DNA of 64,000 nucleotides, from assembly GCF_030433675.1 (NCBI RefSeq), contig NZ_JAROCB010000002.1, positions 1 through 64,000 on the forward strand, given 5' to 3'. Source of the stretch: Leifsonia virtsii. GTDB taxonomy: Bacteria; Actinomycetota; Actinomycetes; Actinomycetales; Microbacteriaceae. Positions 50,870 to 60,647 of the stretch are shown in pieces. The position numbers were made by a program, and so were the translations under genes. Below the pieces are notes generated by a model. The model was not told where the DNA came from. It searched no databases and worked only from the letters and a program-made list of their open reading frames with translations. The first letter of the stretch is position 1; every line of letters starts with the position of its first letter.

Positions 50870-53800
50870 GTGGGCAAGCACGAAGGTGGGAAGGGGCGCG
50901 TCGGCCTGATGCCGCAGCTCCGATCGCGGCGGATGCAGCTGGTTGCGTCGATCGGCGCGCTGGCACTGACGCTGTCGGTCGTTGCGACCACGACGCTCGT
51001 CACCACCGCCGCGCAGGCGGCTCCCGGCACCCCCGGAACACCTCAGGCGGTGACCACCGTGTTCCAGGAGAACTTCGAGAACGGCGTCGCCAACACGCCC
51101 GTGGGCCTGACGGCGTACACCGGGGCGAGTGGGCAGAAGTACACCGCGGACAACGTCTGGCTGACCAACTGCAACGGCCAGGTCCGCAACTTCAACACCC
51201 CGTCCACCACTCTCGGCAACTGTCAGACCGAGAACGACGCCGCGAGGCTGAACCAGCTGGCCTACGCGCTCGGTGTGTTCGCAGGCTCGGCCACCCCGGG
51301 CGCGAATCACGTGGTCGCGGCCTACACCGAGGGGAACCCCGGTGCGAACGCAACGGAGTTCCAGACGGTGGGCAACATCCCGCTGGCATCCTCGACGGGC
51401 CGGTTCCTGACCTTCAGCGTCGACACGGCAGCGATCAACTGCCAGGTTTCGGCACCCCTCTACCAGTTCGCCTTCCTGAACCAGGCGGGCACCGCCACCA
51501 ACGTCGGTGGGCAGCTCAACGCCTGCTCCTCCGGACAGACGGTGAACACGCCGGCGAACGGTTCGGTCCCCGCGATCGCTGCCAATGTCGGTACGTACAC
51601 CTCGAACGGCTCGCTGCTGTTCAGCGGTTCCTCCCTCGGGATCCGGATGCAGAACGCGAACGGTTCGGGCAGCGGCAACGACGCCGCCTTCGACAACATC
51701 CGCATCCTGGATGTGACCCCGCAGCTGGACAAGGCCTTCACCCCGACCTCCGTGCAGACCGGCGGCACCTCGACCCTCACCTTCACGGTGACCAACACCA
51801 GCGAGCTCGCCTCGAAGACCGGATGGGGCTTCACCGACACGCTGCCCGCCGGGCTCACCCTGGCCAACGGCACCGTCGGCGGCACCTGCAATGCGACGAA
51901 GACCGCCGTCGCCGGCGGCACGACCATCGCCATCACGAACGGCACCCTCACGGCCGGTCAGGCGTCCTGCACGATCACCGTGCAGGTGACCTCGCCGGTC
52001 GCCGGCAGCTTCACCAACGGTCCGGGCAACGTCACCGAGACCGGCCTGAACCCGCCGGGCGACACCACGGTCACCTTCTCCGACCTCGCCATCCCGAACA
52101 TCGGCTGCACGACCGATCCTGCGATCTTCAACACCGGCTACAACGCCACCACTGGCGGCCAGATCGCCAACGGTGCGACGGATCAGCGTTGGACGGTCGC
52201 CGGCGGCTACACCGGTCTGAACTACGTGAACACCCCGACGGCTCCCGCGAACCAGTCGCACCCGCCGGCGCTGCCGCCGGCGGGCACCACATACGCTCCG
52301 GCGCAGGCGGGCAAGGTCAACAACGCCTGGGCGAACAGTCAATCGGGCAAGTCGCAGTGGATTTCCGCAAACTACGTCGACCCGGCCGTCGGCCAGAATC
52401 AGGCGCAGGGCTACGGCGACTGGTACTACCGGTACCAGTTCAACCTCGACCCGACGGTCGACCCGGCCAGCTTCGAGTTGAACATGAAGTGGCTGGCAGA
52501 CAACAGCGTGAACGGCGTCTGGGTCAACGACGTCGCCCAGACCGGCACCAACCTCCCCCAGTCGCCCAGCAACCCGTGGATGGGTGGCGGCTTCGGCGCC
52601 AACTCCGCCGCGACCACCTCGATGGCGGGCAACTGGAAGACGGGCCTCAACACAATCCTCGTGCAGGTGAGCAGCGCCTACCTCGCGGAGGGTTTCGACG
52701 CCGAGGTCACCTCCACGGCGCTCTGCCCGAACCCGGGATACACGGTCGCGAAGACCGCGTCGGCGGCCACCGTGCAGCCGGGCGGCAACCTGACCTACAC
52801 GGTGACGGTGAAGAACACCGGCAACATCTCGTACACCGCGGCGAACCCGGCGACGATCTCCGACAACCTGTCGGGTGTGCTGGATGACGCCGTGTACAAC
52901 GGCGACGCGGCGGTGTCGTTCTCTGCGGGGTCGGCGTCGGCGGCTCCGACCGTGACGGGGTCCACCTTGTCCTGGTCCGGGCCGCTGGCGGTCGGTGAGA
53001 CGGCGACGATCACCTACTCGGTGAAGGTCGATTCCCCGGACACCGGCGACCACAACCTGACCAACGCGGTGACCCCGGGCACGAACGGTGGCAGCTGTGC
53101 GACCGCGGCGGACTGCACGACGACCACGCCGGTGCAGTCGTTCTCGGTGACCAAGACGGCCGACCGCACCGAGGTGGTGCCCGGTCAGAAGGTGACGTAC
53201 ACGGTTACGGTAAAGAACACCGGCACGGTGGAATACACCGCGGCAGCGCCGGCCTCGTTCAGCGACGACCTGTCGGCGGTGCTGGACGATGCCACCTACA
53301 ACAACGACGCGACCGGCGGCGCGACCTACACCGCACCGACCCTGTCGTGGTCGGGCGCACTCGCCGCGGGCGACACCACGACGATCACCTACTCGGTGAC
53401 GGTGAACGACCCGGACACCGGCGACCAGCACCTGAACAACACGGTCGTCACCCCGCCGGGCAGCGGCGGCGACTGCGACACGAACGCGGGGAACCCGGCC
53501 TGTACGGTGAACATCCCGTCCGGTTCGTACACGGTCGCGAAGGCCGCCTCGACCACCGAGGTGACCGCCGGTGACACCGTCACCTACACGATCACGGTCA
53601 CGAACACCGGCGCGATCGACTACACGGCGCAGGCCCCTGCGACCTTCACCGACGACCTCTCCCGCGTGCTGGACGACGGGACGATCGTCAGCGGCCCGGA
53701 CAACGGCGCCACGGTCAACGGCAACACGCTGACCTGGTCCGGCGCCCTCGCGGCCGGTGACACGGTCGTCGTCACCTACGCGGTGAAGGTGAACAACCCG

Positions 53801-55921
53801 GACACCGGCGACAAGGTGATGACCAACACGGTCCGGCCGAACTCGCCCGGCGGCTCGTGCGACCCCGCGGGCTCGTGCTCGACGACCACGGACGTCCGCT
53901 CGTTCACGGTGTCGAAGTCGTCGTCCCCGGCCGGCGCCGTCGCGCCGGGCGCGAAGGTGACCTACACGGTGACTGTGACGAACACGGGCACCGCGGACTT
54001 CACCGCCGGGAACCCTGCGTCGTTCAGCGACGACCTGTCGGCGGTGCTGGATGACGCCACGTACAACAACGACGCCACCAACGGTGCCACGTATGCGGCC
54101 CCGACCCTGTCGTGGTCCGGTGCGGTCGCCGCGGGTGAGAGCGTCACGGTTACCTATTCCGTGACCGTCAACACGCCGGATGCCGGAGACCACACGCTCA
54201 CCAACGGTGTCGTGCCGGGCGGCGGCGGAGCGTGTGCGACCGGTGAGTGCGTCACGACGAACCCGGTGCGGTCGTACACGGTCGCCAAGACGGCGTCGGC
54301 CGGTCCTGCGCACCCGGGTGACACCGTCACCTACACGGTGACCGTGACGAACACCGGCGCAGCGGACTACACCGCCACCGACCCGGCGTCGATCACCGAC
54401 GACCTGTCCGCGGTGCTGGATGACGCCACCTACGTGGCGGGTTCGGCCACCAACGGCGCCGTCGTGGCCGGGAACACCCTGACCTGGTCGGGTCCGCTCG
54501 CGGTCGCAGCCGTCCAGACGATCACCTACCAGGTGCTCGTCGGCCCGGCGGGCACCGGTGACGGCACCCTGACCAACACGGTCACGGGCGACCCCACGAA
54601 GGGCGGCTCGTGCGTCACCCCCGGCGACTGCACGACGACCACGCCGGTGCAGGCGTTCAGCGTGACCAAGACGGCCGACCAGACCGAGGTCACCCCCGGT
54701 CAGACGGTCACGTACACGGTGACGGTGACCAACACCGGCACGGTCGACTACACGGCCTCGGCTCCGGCGTCCTTCACCGACGACCTGTCGGGCCTGCTGG
54801 ACGACGCCACCTACAACAACGACGCGACCAGCGGCGCGACGTACGCGGCGCCGACGCTGTCGTGGTCCGGGGCGCTCGCCGTCGGTGCGACGGTGACGGT
54901 GACCTACTCGGTGACGGTGAACGATCCGGACACCGGCGACAAGGTGATGCCGAACACGGTGGTCACCCCCACCGGTGGTGGCGGGGACTGCCCGGCCGGC
55001 ACCGACAACGCCGAGTGCGCGGTCACGATCCCGTCGGGCTCGTACACGGTCGCCAAGACCGCGGACAAGTCCGAGGTCGCCCCGGGCGGCACCATCACCT
55101 ACACGGTGACGGTGACGAACACCGGCAGGACCGACTACACCGCAGCGAAGCCGGCGTCGTTCCGCGACGACCTGACGAACGTGCTGGACGACGCCACCTA
55201 CAACAATGACGCCACCGGCGGCGCGACCTACGCGGCTCCGATGCTGTCGTGGTCGGGACCGCTCGCGGCCGGCCAGGCGGTGAAGGTGACGTACTCGGTG
55301 ACGGTGGGCAAGCAGGACTCCGGCAACCACCACCTCGTCAACGCCGTCGTGCCCACCGGCCCCGGTGGCGCCTGTGACACCGCCGGCGACTGCCTGACCA
55401 ACACCCCGGTCGGCTCGTACACGGTCGACAAGACGGTGTCGACCACGAGTGCGGTCAAGCCGGGTGCGAAGGTGTCGTACACGATCACCGTCGTCAACAC
55501 CGGCCAGTTCGCCTACACGTCGGCCACGCCGGCCTCCTTCACCGACGAGATGAAGGACGTGCTGGATGACGCCACCTACAACGGCGACGCCACCCACGGT
55601 GCGACGCTGAACGGGACGGTCCTGTCCTGGTCCGGCCCGCTCGCCGTCGGGGAGACTCTGACGGTCACCTACTCCGTCACGGTCAAGAGCGCGGGCAGCG
55701 GCAACGGCCGTCTGATCAACACGGTCGACCCGGCCGTGGACGGCGGCTCGTGCGACCCGGCCGGCAGCTGCGACACCAGCACGCCGATCGACCCGGGCGC
55801 GCCGGGGACCGGGCTGGCCTTCACCGGTAGCGACATCGTCGCACCCGGGATCATCGCCCTGCTTCTGCTCGGTGGTGGAGCGGCCTTCCTGCTGATCCGC
55901 CGACGCCGCGCGACGGAGTAA
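50870..55921 (+). CDS. Large cell-wall-anchored DUF11-repeat surface protein
   Basis: A 1,683-residue secreted protein. It starts at GTG 50870, five bases after GGGGAGG; an ATG at 50831 gives a longer start without a ribosome site. A signal peptide (about residues 20-52) ends AAQAAPG. After a jelly-roll-like N-terminal domain (TVFQENFENGVANTPVGLTA) and a DUF11-like domain (STLTFTVTNTSEL), a second sandwich domain precedes eight DUF11 repeats. The C terminus is PGTGLAFTG (sortase signal), a hydrophobic helix and RRRRATE. It is exported and probably attached by a class E-type sortase. Likely adhesin or stalk; no enzymatic motif is visible. Confidence 0.9.
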   Translation: MGKHEGGKGRVGLMPQLRSRRMQLVASIGALALTLSVVATTTLVTTAAQAAPGTPGTPQAVTTVFQENFENGVANTPVGLTAYTGASGQKYTADNVWLTNCNGQVRNFNTPSTTLGNCQTENDAARLNQLAYALGVFAGSATPGANHVVAAYTEGNPGANATEFQTVGNIPLASSTGRFLTFSVDTAAINCQVSAPLYQFAFLNQAGTATNVGGQLNACSSGQTVNTPANGSVPAIAANVGTYTSNGSLLFSGSSLGIRMQNANGSGSGNDAAFDNIRILDVTPQLDKAFTPTSVQTGGTSTLTFTVTNTSELASKTGWGFTDTLPAGLTLANGTVGGTCNATKTAVAGGTTIAITNGTLTAGQASCTITVQVTSPVAGSFTNGPGNVTETGLNPPGDTTVTFSDLAIPNIGCTTDPAIFNTGYNATTGGQIANGATDQRWTVAGGYTGLNYVNTPTAPANQSHPPALPPAGTTYAPAQAGKVNNAWANSQSGKSQWISANYVDPAVGQNQAQGYGDWYYRYQFNLDPTVDPASFELNMKWLADNSVNGVWVNDVAQTGTNLPQSPSNPWMGGGFGANSAATTSMAGNWKTGLNTILVQVSSAYLAEGFDAEVTSTALCPNPGYTVAKTASAATVQPGGNLTYTVTVKNTGNISYTAANPATISDNLSGVLDDAVYNGDAAVSFSAGSASAAPTVTGSTLSWSGPLAVGETATITYSVKVDSPDTGDHNLTNAVTPGTNGGSCATAADCTTTTPVQSFSVTKTADRTEVVPGQKVTYTVTVKNTGTVEYTAAAPASFSDDLSAVLDDATYNNDATGGATYTAPTLSWSGALAAGDTTTITYSVTVNDPDTGDQHLNNTVVTPPGSGGDCDTNAGNPACTVNIPSGSYTVAKAASTTEVTAGDTVTYTITVTNTGAIDYTAQAPATFTDDLSRVLDDGTIVSGPDNGATVNGNTLTWSGALAAGDTVVVTYAVKVNNPDTGDKVMTNTVRPNSPGGSCDPAGSCSTTTDVRSFTVSKSSSPAGAVAPGAKVTYTVTVTNTGTADFTAGNPASFSDDLSAVLDDATYNNDATNGATYAAPTLSWSGAVAAGESVTVTYSVTVNTPDAGDHTLTNGVVPGGGGACATGECVTTNPVRSYTVAKTASAGPAHPGDTVTYTVTVTNTGAADYTATDPASITDDLSAVLDDATYVAGSATNGAVVAGNTLTWSGPLAVAAVQTITYQVLVGPAGTGDGTLTNTVTGDPTKGGSCVTPGDCTTTTPVQAFSVTKTADQTEVTPGQTVTYTVTVTNTGTVDYTASAPASFTDDLSGLLDDATYNNDATSGATYAAPTLSWSGALAVGATVTVTYSVTVNDPDTGDKVMPNTVVTPTGGGGDCPAGTDNAECAVTIPSGSYTVAKTADKSEVAPGGTITYTVTVTNTGRTDYTAAKPASFRDDLTNVLDDATYNNDATGGATYAAPMLSWSGPLAAGQAVKVTYSVTVGKQDSGNHHLVNAVVPTGPGGACDTAGDCLTNTPVGSYTVDKTVSTTSAVKPGAKVSYTITVVNTGQFAYTSATPASFTDEMKDVLDDATYNGDATHGATLNGTVLSWSGPLAVGETLTVTYSVTVKSAGSGNGRLINTVDPAVDGGSCDPAGSCDTSTPIDPGAPGTGLAFTGSDIVAPGIIALLLLGGGAAFLLIRRRRATE
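52735..55790 (+). repeat. Eight tandem DUF11 repeats
   Basis: Repeats begin near 52735, 53138, 53524, 53899, 54271, 54654, 55040 and 55415, roughly every 372-403 bases (about 125-130 residues). Each opens with YTVAKTAS or FSVTKTAD, continues VTYTVTVTNTG, and holds DDLSAVLDDATYNNDAT and LSWSGPLAVG. The strong DNA similarity would allow repeat-number change by recombination. Confidence 0.85.
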
Positions 55922-55930
55922 CGAGGAGCG

Positions 55931-55970
55931 CACAGGGCGGGCCGGCAGTCGAGTGCCGGCCCGCCCTGTG
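55931..55970 (+). terminator. Terminator after the surface protein
   Basis: CACAGGGCGGGCCGGCA (55931-55947) pairs perfectly with TGCCGGCCCGCCCTGTG (55954-55970) around a six-base loop, nine bases past the stop. Confidence 0.85.
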
Positions 55971-55996
55971 TCGTGTGCGGCGGGTCTTGCGGATCG

Positions 55997-56029
55997 TTCG
56001 GTACCGTGCGAAAGTGATTCGGTACCGAA
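55997..56029. promoter_or_regulatory. Two TTCGGTACCG operator repeats
   Basis: TTCGGTACCG at 55997-56006 and the perfect 12-bp palindrome TTCGGTACCGAA at 56018-56029, 21 bases apart. They lie just before the SDR gene, whose downstream neighbour is a MarR regulator, so they are the likely MarR sites. Confidence 0.6.
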
Positions 56030-56040
56030 CGAAAGGCGGA

Positions 56041-56802
56041 ATGATGACGTTCGAACGCATCGCCCTGATCACGGGGGCGAATCAAGGAGTCGGCTTCCAG
56101 GTCGCGAAGGAGCTCGTGGCCAACGGCGTCACGGTTCTCCTGGGCTCGCGCGATGAGGCGAAGGGCGTCGCCGCGGCCCGGGAGATCGGCGACGGAGCCA
56201 TCCCGATCCAGATCGACATCACCGACACGGCCTCGATCGAGGCGGCTCGGGCTCGGATCGAGCGCGAGTTCGGTCGGCTGGATCTCCTCGTCAACAACGC
56301 CGGGATCTCGCGTGCTGCCCGGCCCGACGGCGACTTCCTCGAGGGCTACGCCGCAGCGAACAAGGCCAGCACCGCGTCCCTGGATGAGATCCGCACGGTC
56401 TGGGAGACGAACGTCTTCGGCACCCTCGCGGTGTACCAGGCGATGCTCCCGCTGCTGCGGGAGTCGTCCGATGCGCGCATCGTGAACGTGTCGAGCGGCG
56501 TGGGGTCCCTCGCGGCCAACGCCGACCCCAGCTACCCGTACCACTCCATGTACGGCGCTGTGTATCCGGCGTCGAAGACGGCGGAGAACGCGATCACCCT
56601 CGCGATCATGGTCGAGCTCGAGGACACCGACATCAAGGTGAACCTGGTGTCGCCGGCGTTCACCGCCACGAACCTGAACTCGTTCGCGGGGACCGAATCC
56701 GTGGAGGACGGCTCACGCGAGGTGGTGCGCGTGTGCCTGCTCGGCCCCGACGGACCGAGCGGCACCTTCACCCGGTGGGAGAACCAGAGCATTCCGTGGT
56801 GA
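56041..56802 (+). CDS. SDR-family oxidoreductase (MarR-linked)
   Basis: A 253-residue SDR: LITGANQGVGFQVAKEL, NNAG in LVNNAGISRA, VNVSSGVGSL with the catalytic Ser, and YPASKTAENAITLA with the YxxxK. The GSRDEAK after strand two suggests NADP. It resembles carbonyl reductase-type SDRs. ATG 56041 (with a second ATG at 56044) follows AAAGGCGGA. It is cotranscribed with a MarR regulator, one base apart, and palindromic sites precede it. Substrate unknown. Confidence 0.88.
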   Translation: MMTFERIALITGANQGVGFQVAKELVANGVTVLLGSRDEAKGVAAAREIGDGAIPIQIDITDTASIEAARARIEREFGRLDLLVNNAGISRAARPDGDFLEGYAAANKASTASLDEIRTVWETNVFGTLAVYQAMLPLLRESSDARIVNVSSGVGSLAANADPSYPYHSMYGAVYPASKTAENAITLAIMVELEDTDIKVNLVSPAFTATNLNSFAGTESVEDGSREVVRVCLLGPDGPSGTFTRWENQSIPW

Positions 56803-56803
56803 C

Positions 56804-57250
56804 ATGGATCAGGTGAAGGATTCGCTCGGAACGTGGGCGAAGCGGTACTACTACGCGAATCGGCTGGCCGTCGAGACGCTGCTGAGAGCGCACGGCGTCG
56901 GCGCGACCCAGTGGCTGGTCCTCCGCCACCTCGCCGCGGCGGGACCGACCGCACAGCGCGACCTCGGCCGCGTCATCGGCGCGGAACGGGCAGCGCTCAG
57001 CGGCATCGTGTCGACCCTGGTGCGCAAGGGCTTCGTCGAGCAGCTGACCTCCGCGGTCGATCAACGGCGACGTGAGCTCGTCCTGACGCCGTCCGGCCGC
57101 GAGCTGCTCGACGGTCTCCCGGACCCGTTCGAGGAGGTGCGCGCGGTCGCGCTCGCCGGCATCGACCATGACGAGATCGACGCCGCGATCCGGGTGCTGG
57201 AGCGCGCGATCGCCCAGGTGCAGGCCCACGATTTCAGTCGCGGGCGGTAA
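56804..57250 (+). CDS. MarR-family regulator
   Basis: A 148-residue MarR repressor: TQWLVLRHLAAAGPTAQRDL, then ERAALSGIVSTLVRKGFVEQ as recognition helix, and DQRRRELVLTPSGRELLD as wing. It begins one base after the SDR stop and is probably autoregulatory through the TTCGGTACCG sites upstream of the operon. Such pairs often detoxify electrophiles or aromatics. Confidence 0.88.
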   Translation: MDQVKDSLGTWAKRYYYANRLAVETLLRAHGVGATQWLVLRHLAAAGPTAQRDLGRVIGAERAALSGIVSTLVRKGFVEQLTSAVDQRRRELVLTPSGRELLDGLPDPFEEVRAVALAGIDHDEIDAAIRVLERAIAQVQAHDFSRGR

Positions 57251-57255
57251 CCGCT

Positions 57256-58554
57256 CTAGCTCTTCGGCCGTTCGAGACCCAGGATCGGGAACAGGAGCCC
57301 GGCCCCTGCATCCAGGCCCCCGATGAGCGCACCGCGGCCGTGGCCTCCGTTGGGAAGGTCGACGAAAGCGGTGTCGATTCCCGCACCCGTTGCGGCGGAC
57401 TCCGCCTGCAGGGCGACGTGGTGGAACCCGGGGTCGTCGCGGGCGGCGGTGAAGATCGCCGTCATGCCGGCATGCGAGAAGTGGCGCAGCTTGTTGAACG
57501 GCTTGCTCGCCTCGTAGGCGTCCGCGTCGCCGTGGAACGCGTCGCGGAGGGTGGCATCCGGGTGCTCGGCTCCCGGGAAGGCTTCTCCCGAGACATCGAG
57601 GATGTTGGCGAACACATCCGGATGGTCGATCGAGAACGAGAGCGCGCAGAGGCCGCCGTTGGAGTATCCGGCCGCCGTCCAGAACCGGTGGTCCCGGGTG
57701 ACCGGCAGGTGAGCGGCGGCCCACGCGGGAACGTCCTGCGTCACGTAGGTCTCCACATGACCGAGGCGGGCCGTGTCCAGGCAGAGGGTGTCGGTGTAAG
57801 GGTCGCCGAGCTGGTCGGCCACGACCACCACAGGCGCGAGGCCGTGGTGGCTCGCGGCGTACCGGTCGAGCACCGTGGCGATCGGCTCGGGATCGGGATT
57901 GCCGGGCTGACCCATCATCATCACCAGTAGCGGCAGTGCAGGCGGATGCTTCACCAGCGCCGCCGGCGGCAGGTACAGACCCGCCTCGCGGGCGCGGAAC
58001 CCGCTGACCGTGCCCGGGATGGCGGCCGTACCCACCTCGCCGTGCGCCGGCATGTCGGCGGGTGGCGACCAGTGCTTCCAGAGCTCGCGGTCGTACCCGG
58101 CCGACGCGCCGGCGGGAGGCGCCAGGGTGAGCGGCTTCGAGTAGGCGACGGCCAGCGCACTGCCGAGGGTGCGGTTGATGCCGTAGTTGGCGTTGATGCC
58201 GACCGCGGCGGCGAGCGCGAAGACGGGCACTGCGGTGATCGCGACCACGGTCCGCCACCGCGGCCGGCGCCGGATGCTCGCCAGCGCCACCGCGGCGGCG
58301 ACGAACGCGGCCGCGATCCAGAGGTAGTTGCCGTAGCCGAGCGACTCGCCGAAGAGGTTCAGCCAGCGCACGCAGACGAGCCAGGCGACCACGGCGGCCA
58401 GGCCGCCGACGGCCGCGGCCGCCGCGAGCACCAGGAGTCGCCGGGCGGAGTGCCGCCGCCACAGCACGAGGACGGCGAGGACCGCGGCGAGCGTGAAGAC
58501 CACGATAGGAACGGGTCCGTCGACGATGTCGAGGTCGAGGAGCGCGTGAAACAC
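57256..58554 (-). CDS. Membrane-anchored esterase (alpha/beta hydrolase)
   Basis: A 432-residue protein. Four N-terminal hydrophobic segments (about 15-130) are followed by an extracytoplasmic esterase domain of the esterase D/mycolyltransferase-like type: PLLVMMMGQPGNPDPEPIAT, then the nucleophile elbow AAGYSNGGLCALSF and a C-terminal His in DLPNGGHGRGALI. It likely acts on lipids or cell-envelope esters outside the membrane. Convergent with the MarR gene, six bases apart. Confidence 0.85.
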   Translation of the reverse strand: MFHALLDLDIVDGPVPIVVFTLAAVLAVLVLWRRHSARRLLVLAAAAAVGGLAAVVAWLVCVRWLNLFGESLGYGNYLWIAAAFVAAAVALASIRRRPRWRTVVAITAVPVFALAAAVGINANYGINRTLGSALAVAYSKPLTLAPPAGASAGYDRELWKHWSPPADMPAHGEVGTAAIPGTVSGFRAREAGLYLPPAALVKHPPALPLLVMMMGQPGNPDPEPIATVLDRYAASHHGLAPVVVVADQLGDPYTDTLCLDTARLGHVETYVTQDVPAWAAAHLPVTRDHRFWTAAGYSNGGLCALSFSIDHPDVFANILDVSGEAFPGAEHPDATLRDAFHGDADAYEASKPFNKLRHFSHAGMTAIFTAARDDPGFHHVALQAESAATGAGIDTAFVDLPNGGHGRGALIGGLDAGAGLLFPILGLERPKS

Positions 58555-58710
58555 CGGGGTTCCTCTCGGCCTCAGCGGTGCGGGGTCGCGGCGTGGTGGA
58601 GGACTCTGGAAATCGAACCAGACGAGTCGCCCCGATAGGCGAGTCCCCCTCGGACGCTCCGACTATAGCGGGGCGAGGCCGGCATCCCGCGTCCGGCGGA
58701 CCCCGGCGTG

Positions 58711-59826
58711 TCAGGCACGCGCACGGGGAATGGACAGGTGGACGCTGAAGCCGTCGTGGGTGGGGCCGGAGCGCAGCGAGCCGCCGAGCAGCTCGGCGCG
58801 CTCGCGGAGACCGAGCAGCCCGAGCCGTGCACTCGGCAGGCGGAGCGGCGGCTCGGTCGCCCGCCCGTTCACGACCGTGACGCCGCAGGACTTCTCGTCC
58901 GCCCACAGGCGGACGGAGATCGGAGACCCGGGAGCATGCTTCCTGACGTTGGTCAGCGCCTCCTGCACCGTGCGGTAGACGGCGCGCTGGACGGGCGCGC
59001 TTGCGTCGGCGGGCAGCGCGCCGCTCACCACCACGGGGAGCCCGCTGGTGGCGACGAGGGCGTCCAGGTCGGAGACCGTCGGCTGCGGCGCGAGACCGGG
59101 GCTCTGCGTCCCGGCGGCGCGCAGCAGCATCACCATGTCGCGCAGCTCCTCCAGGGTCGTCGCGCTCAGCGTCCGGATCGAAGCGGCAGCGTTGCGGGTG
59201 TCGTCGTCGGCGGCCGTCACCTGCAGCGCGCCGGCCTGCACGGAGATGAGGCTGACCTGGTGCGAGACGACGTCGTGCATCTCCCGGGCGAGCTGGTTGC
59301 GCTCCCGGGCGAGCGCGGCCTGGGTGTACAGCTCGCGCTCGTGGCGCTTGGTCGCCTCCACCTCGGCGATCCGGGCGCGCAGGTCCGCCGCCGTCTGCAC
59401 CAGCTGGCCCAGCAGGATCGGCGCGGCCGCGGTGGCGAGCTGGTAGACGAACGTCACCGCCGTCCAGTTCTGGTCGACGGTGAACTGGGTGGTCACCGGC
59501 CAGCCGACGGCCTCGGCCGCCGCGAAGAGCGCTCCGCACGCGAACAGCAGCCAGCGCCGCCGGGTGCGGACCGCCAGCGCGAACAGCGCGATCACCGGCG
59601 CTGCGAGGATGTTGGCGACCAGGGCGGCGGGCAGCGTCAGGGCGAAGGCGACGAGCGGCCACCGGCGACGGATCAGCAGGGCCGCGCAGGCCAGGGCGCA
59701 GAGGCCGATCGTGAGCGGGTCGGCGTCGGTCGTGTAGAGCCAGGCGTCCGCCGCCGCGACCGCGACCGCGAGGATGTCGACGGCCCAGGCCGGGATGCGG
59801 CGCCACAGCGCGACGAGGCGGTTCAC
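58711..59826 (-). CDS. NarL-type sensor histidine kinase
   Basis: A 371-residue histidine kinase with four to six N-terminal membrane segments and little extracytoplasmic loop. The phosphoacceptor His is in LAREMHDVVSHQVSLISVQA (HisKA_3), the N box in VQEALTNVRKHAPG, and the ATP lid region is LGLLGLRERAELLGGSL. The start overlaps the response regulator stop (ATGA), so the pair is coupled. The stimulus is unknown; the membrane-embedded sensor suggests an envelope signal. Confidence 0.9.
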   Translation of the reverse strand: MNRLVALWRRIPAWAVDILAVAVAAADAWLYTTDADPLTIGLCALACAALLIRRRWPLVAFALTLPAALVANILAAPVIALFALAVRTRRRWLLFACGALFAAAEAVGWPVTTQFTVDQNWTAVTFVYQLATAAAPILLGQLVQTAADLRARIAEVEATKRHERELYTQAALARERNQLAREMHDVVSHQVSLISVQAGALQVTAADDDTRNAAASIRTLSATTLEELRDMVMLLRAAGTQSPGLAPQPTVSDLDALVATSGLPVVVSGALPADASAPVQRAVYRTVQEALTNVRKHAPGSPISVRLWADEKSCGVTVVNGRATEPPLRLPSARLGLLGLRERAELLGGSLRSGPTHDGFSVHLSIPRARA

Positions 59827-60485
59827 GACTCCACGTTCCGGTCGTCGAGGAGCCCCGCGCGCTGGGCGGCGAGCGCGGCCTGCACCCGGCTCCCGACGCC
59901 GAGCTTCGCCAGGATGGCGCTGACGTGGTCCTTCACCGTGCCGGAGCCGAGGTAGAGGCGTCCGGCGATCTCCGCATTGGAGAGGCCGTGGGCCACGAGC
60001 GTGAGCACCTGGCGCTCCCGGTCGGTCAGCGTGGACACTCGGTCGGCCTCGGCGTCCACCGTCCTGCCGAGCCCGGGATGGCTGTCGAGGAGGGTCCGGG
60101 ACGCGCGCGCGGAGAGCACGACGCCGCCCGCCGCCAGCGCCCGCACGTACTGGGCGAGCTGCTCGGGTTCGGTGTCCTTGAGCAGGAAGCCGGAGGCGCC
60201 CGAGCCGAGGGCGGCCATCACGTACTCGTCGGCGTCGAAGGTGGTCAGCATCGCGATCGCGGGCCGGTCGGGCAGTGTGTCGACCACGCTGAGCAGGGTC
60301 AGGCCGTCGACCTGCGGCATCCGGATATCGAGCAGGAGCACGTCCGGCTTCTCGGCCCGGATCACGTCGAGCGCGTCGATCCCGGCGGCGGTCCCGACGA
60401 CGCGGATGTCTTCGGTCGCGTTGAGGATCATGGTGAACCCGCTGCGCACCAGCGCTTCGTCGTCCACGATCACGACACGGATCAT
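59823..60485 (-). CDS. NarL-family response regulator
   Basis: A 220-residue response regulator. The receiver begins IRVVIVDDEALVRSGF, the phospho-Asp is in VLLLDIRMPQVDGL, and the conserved Thr and Lys are in AMLTTFDADEY and GFLLKDTEPEQL. The LuxR-type helix-turn-helix is LTDRERQVLTLVAHGLSNAE, then GSGTVKDHVSAIL. ATG 60485 is the true start; a longer open frame upstream is arginine-rich noise. It is divergent from the DUF2156 gene, which it may control. Confidence 0.93.
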   Translation of the reverse strand: MIRVVIVDDEALVRSGFTMILNATEDIRVVGTAAGIDALDVIRAEKPDVLLLDIRMPQVDGLTLLSVVDTLPDRPAIAMLTTFDADEYVMAALGSGASGFLLKDTEPEQLAQYVRALAAGGVVLSARASRTLLDSHPGLGRTVDAEADRVSTLTDRERQVLTLVAHGLSNAEIAGRLYLGSGTVKDHVSAILAKLGVGSRVQAALAAQRAGLLDDRNVES

Positions 60486-60647
60486 CCGCACTCCTTCCCT
60501 CACCAGAACGCTAGGGCACGAAGCCGCGCCGCGCCCGGCCCAGCGGGCATCACCGCCGGTGGGAGGGGGAGATATCCGCCGACCGGAGGATGCGGTCCAG
60601 CCAACCGGGTGACGCGCGCGAGGCGGAGGAGGCGCTGGACTGGCATC

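Noticed and set aside
50867-55933. A 1,688-residue open frame antisense to the whole surface protein gene
   Set aside because: It mirrors the DUF11 gene exactly, is rich in Arg, Gly and Val with repeat-phase patterns, and has no family features. GC-rich third positions with no antisense stops explain it.
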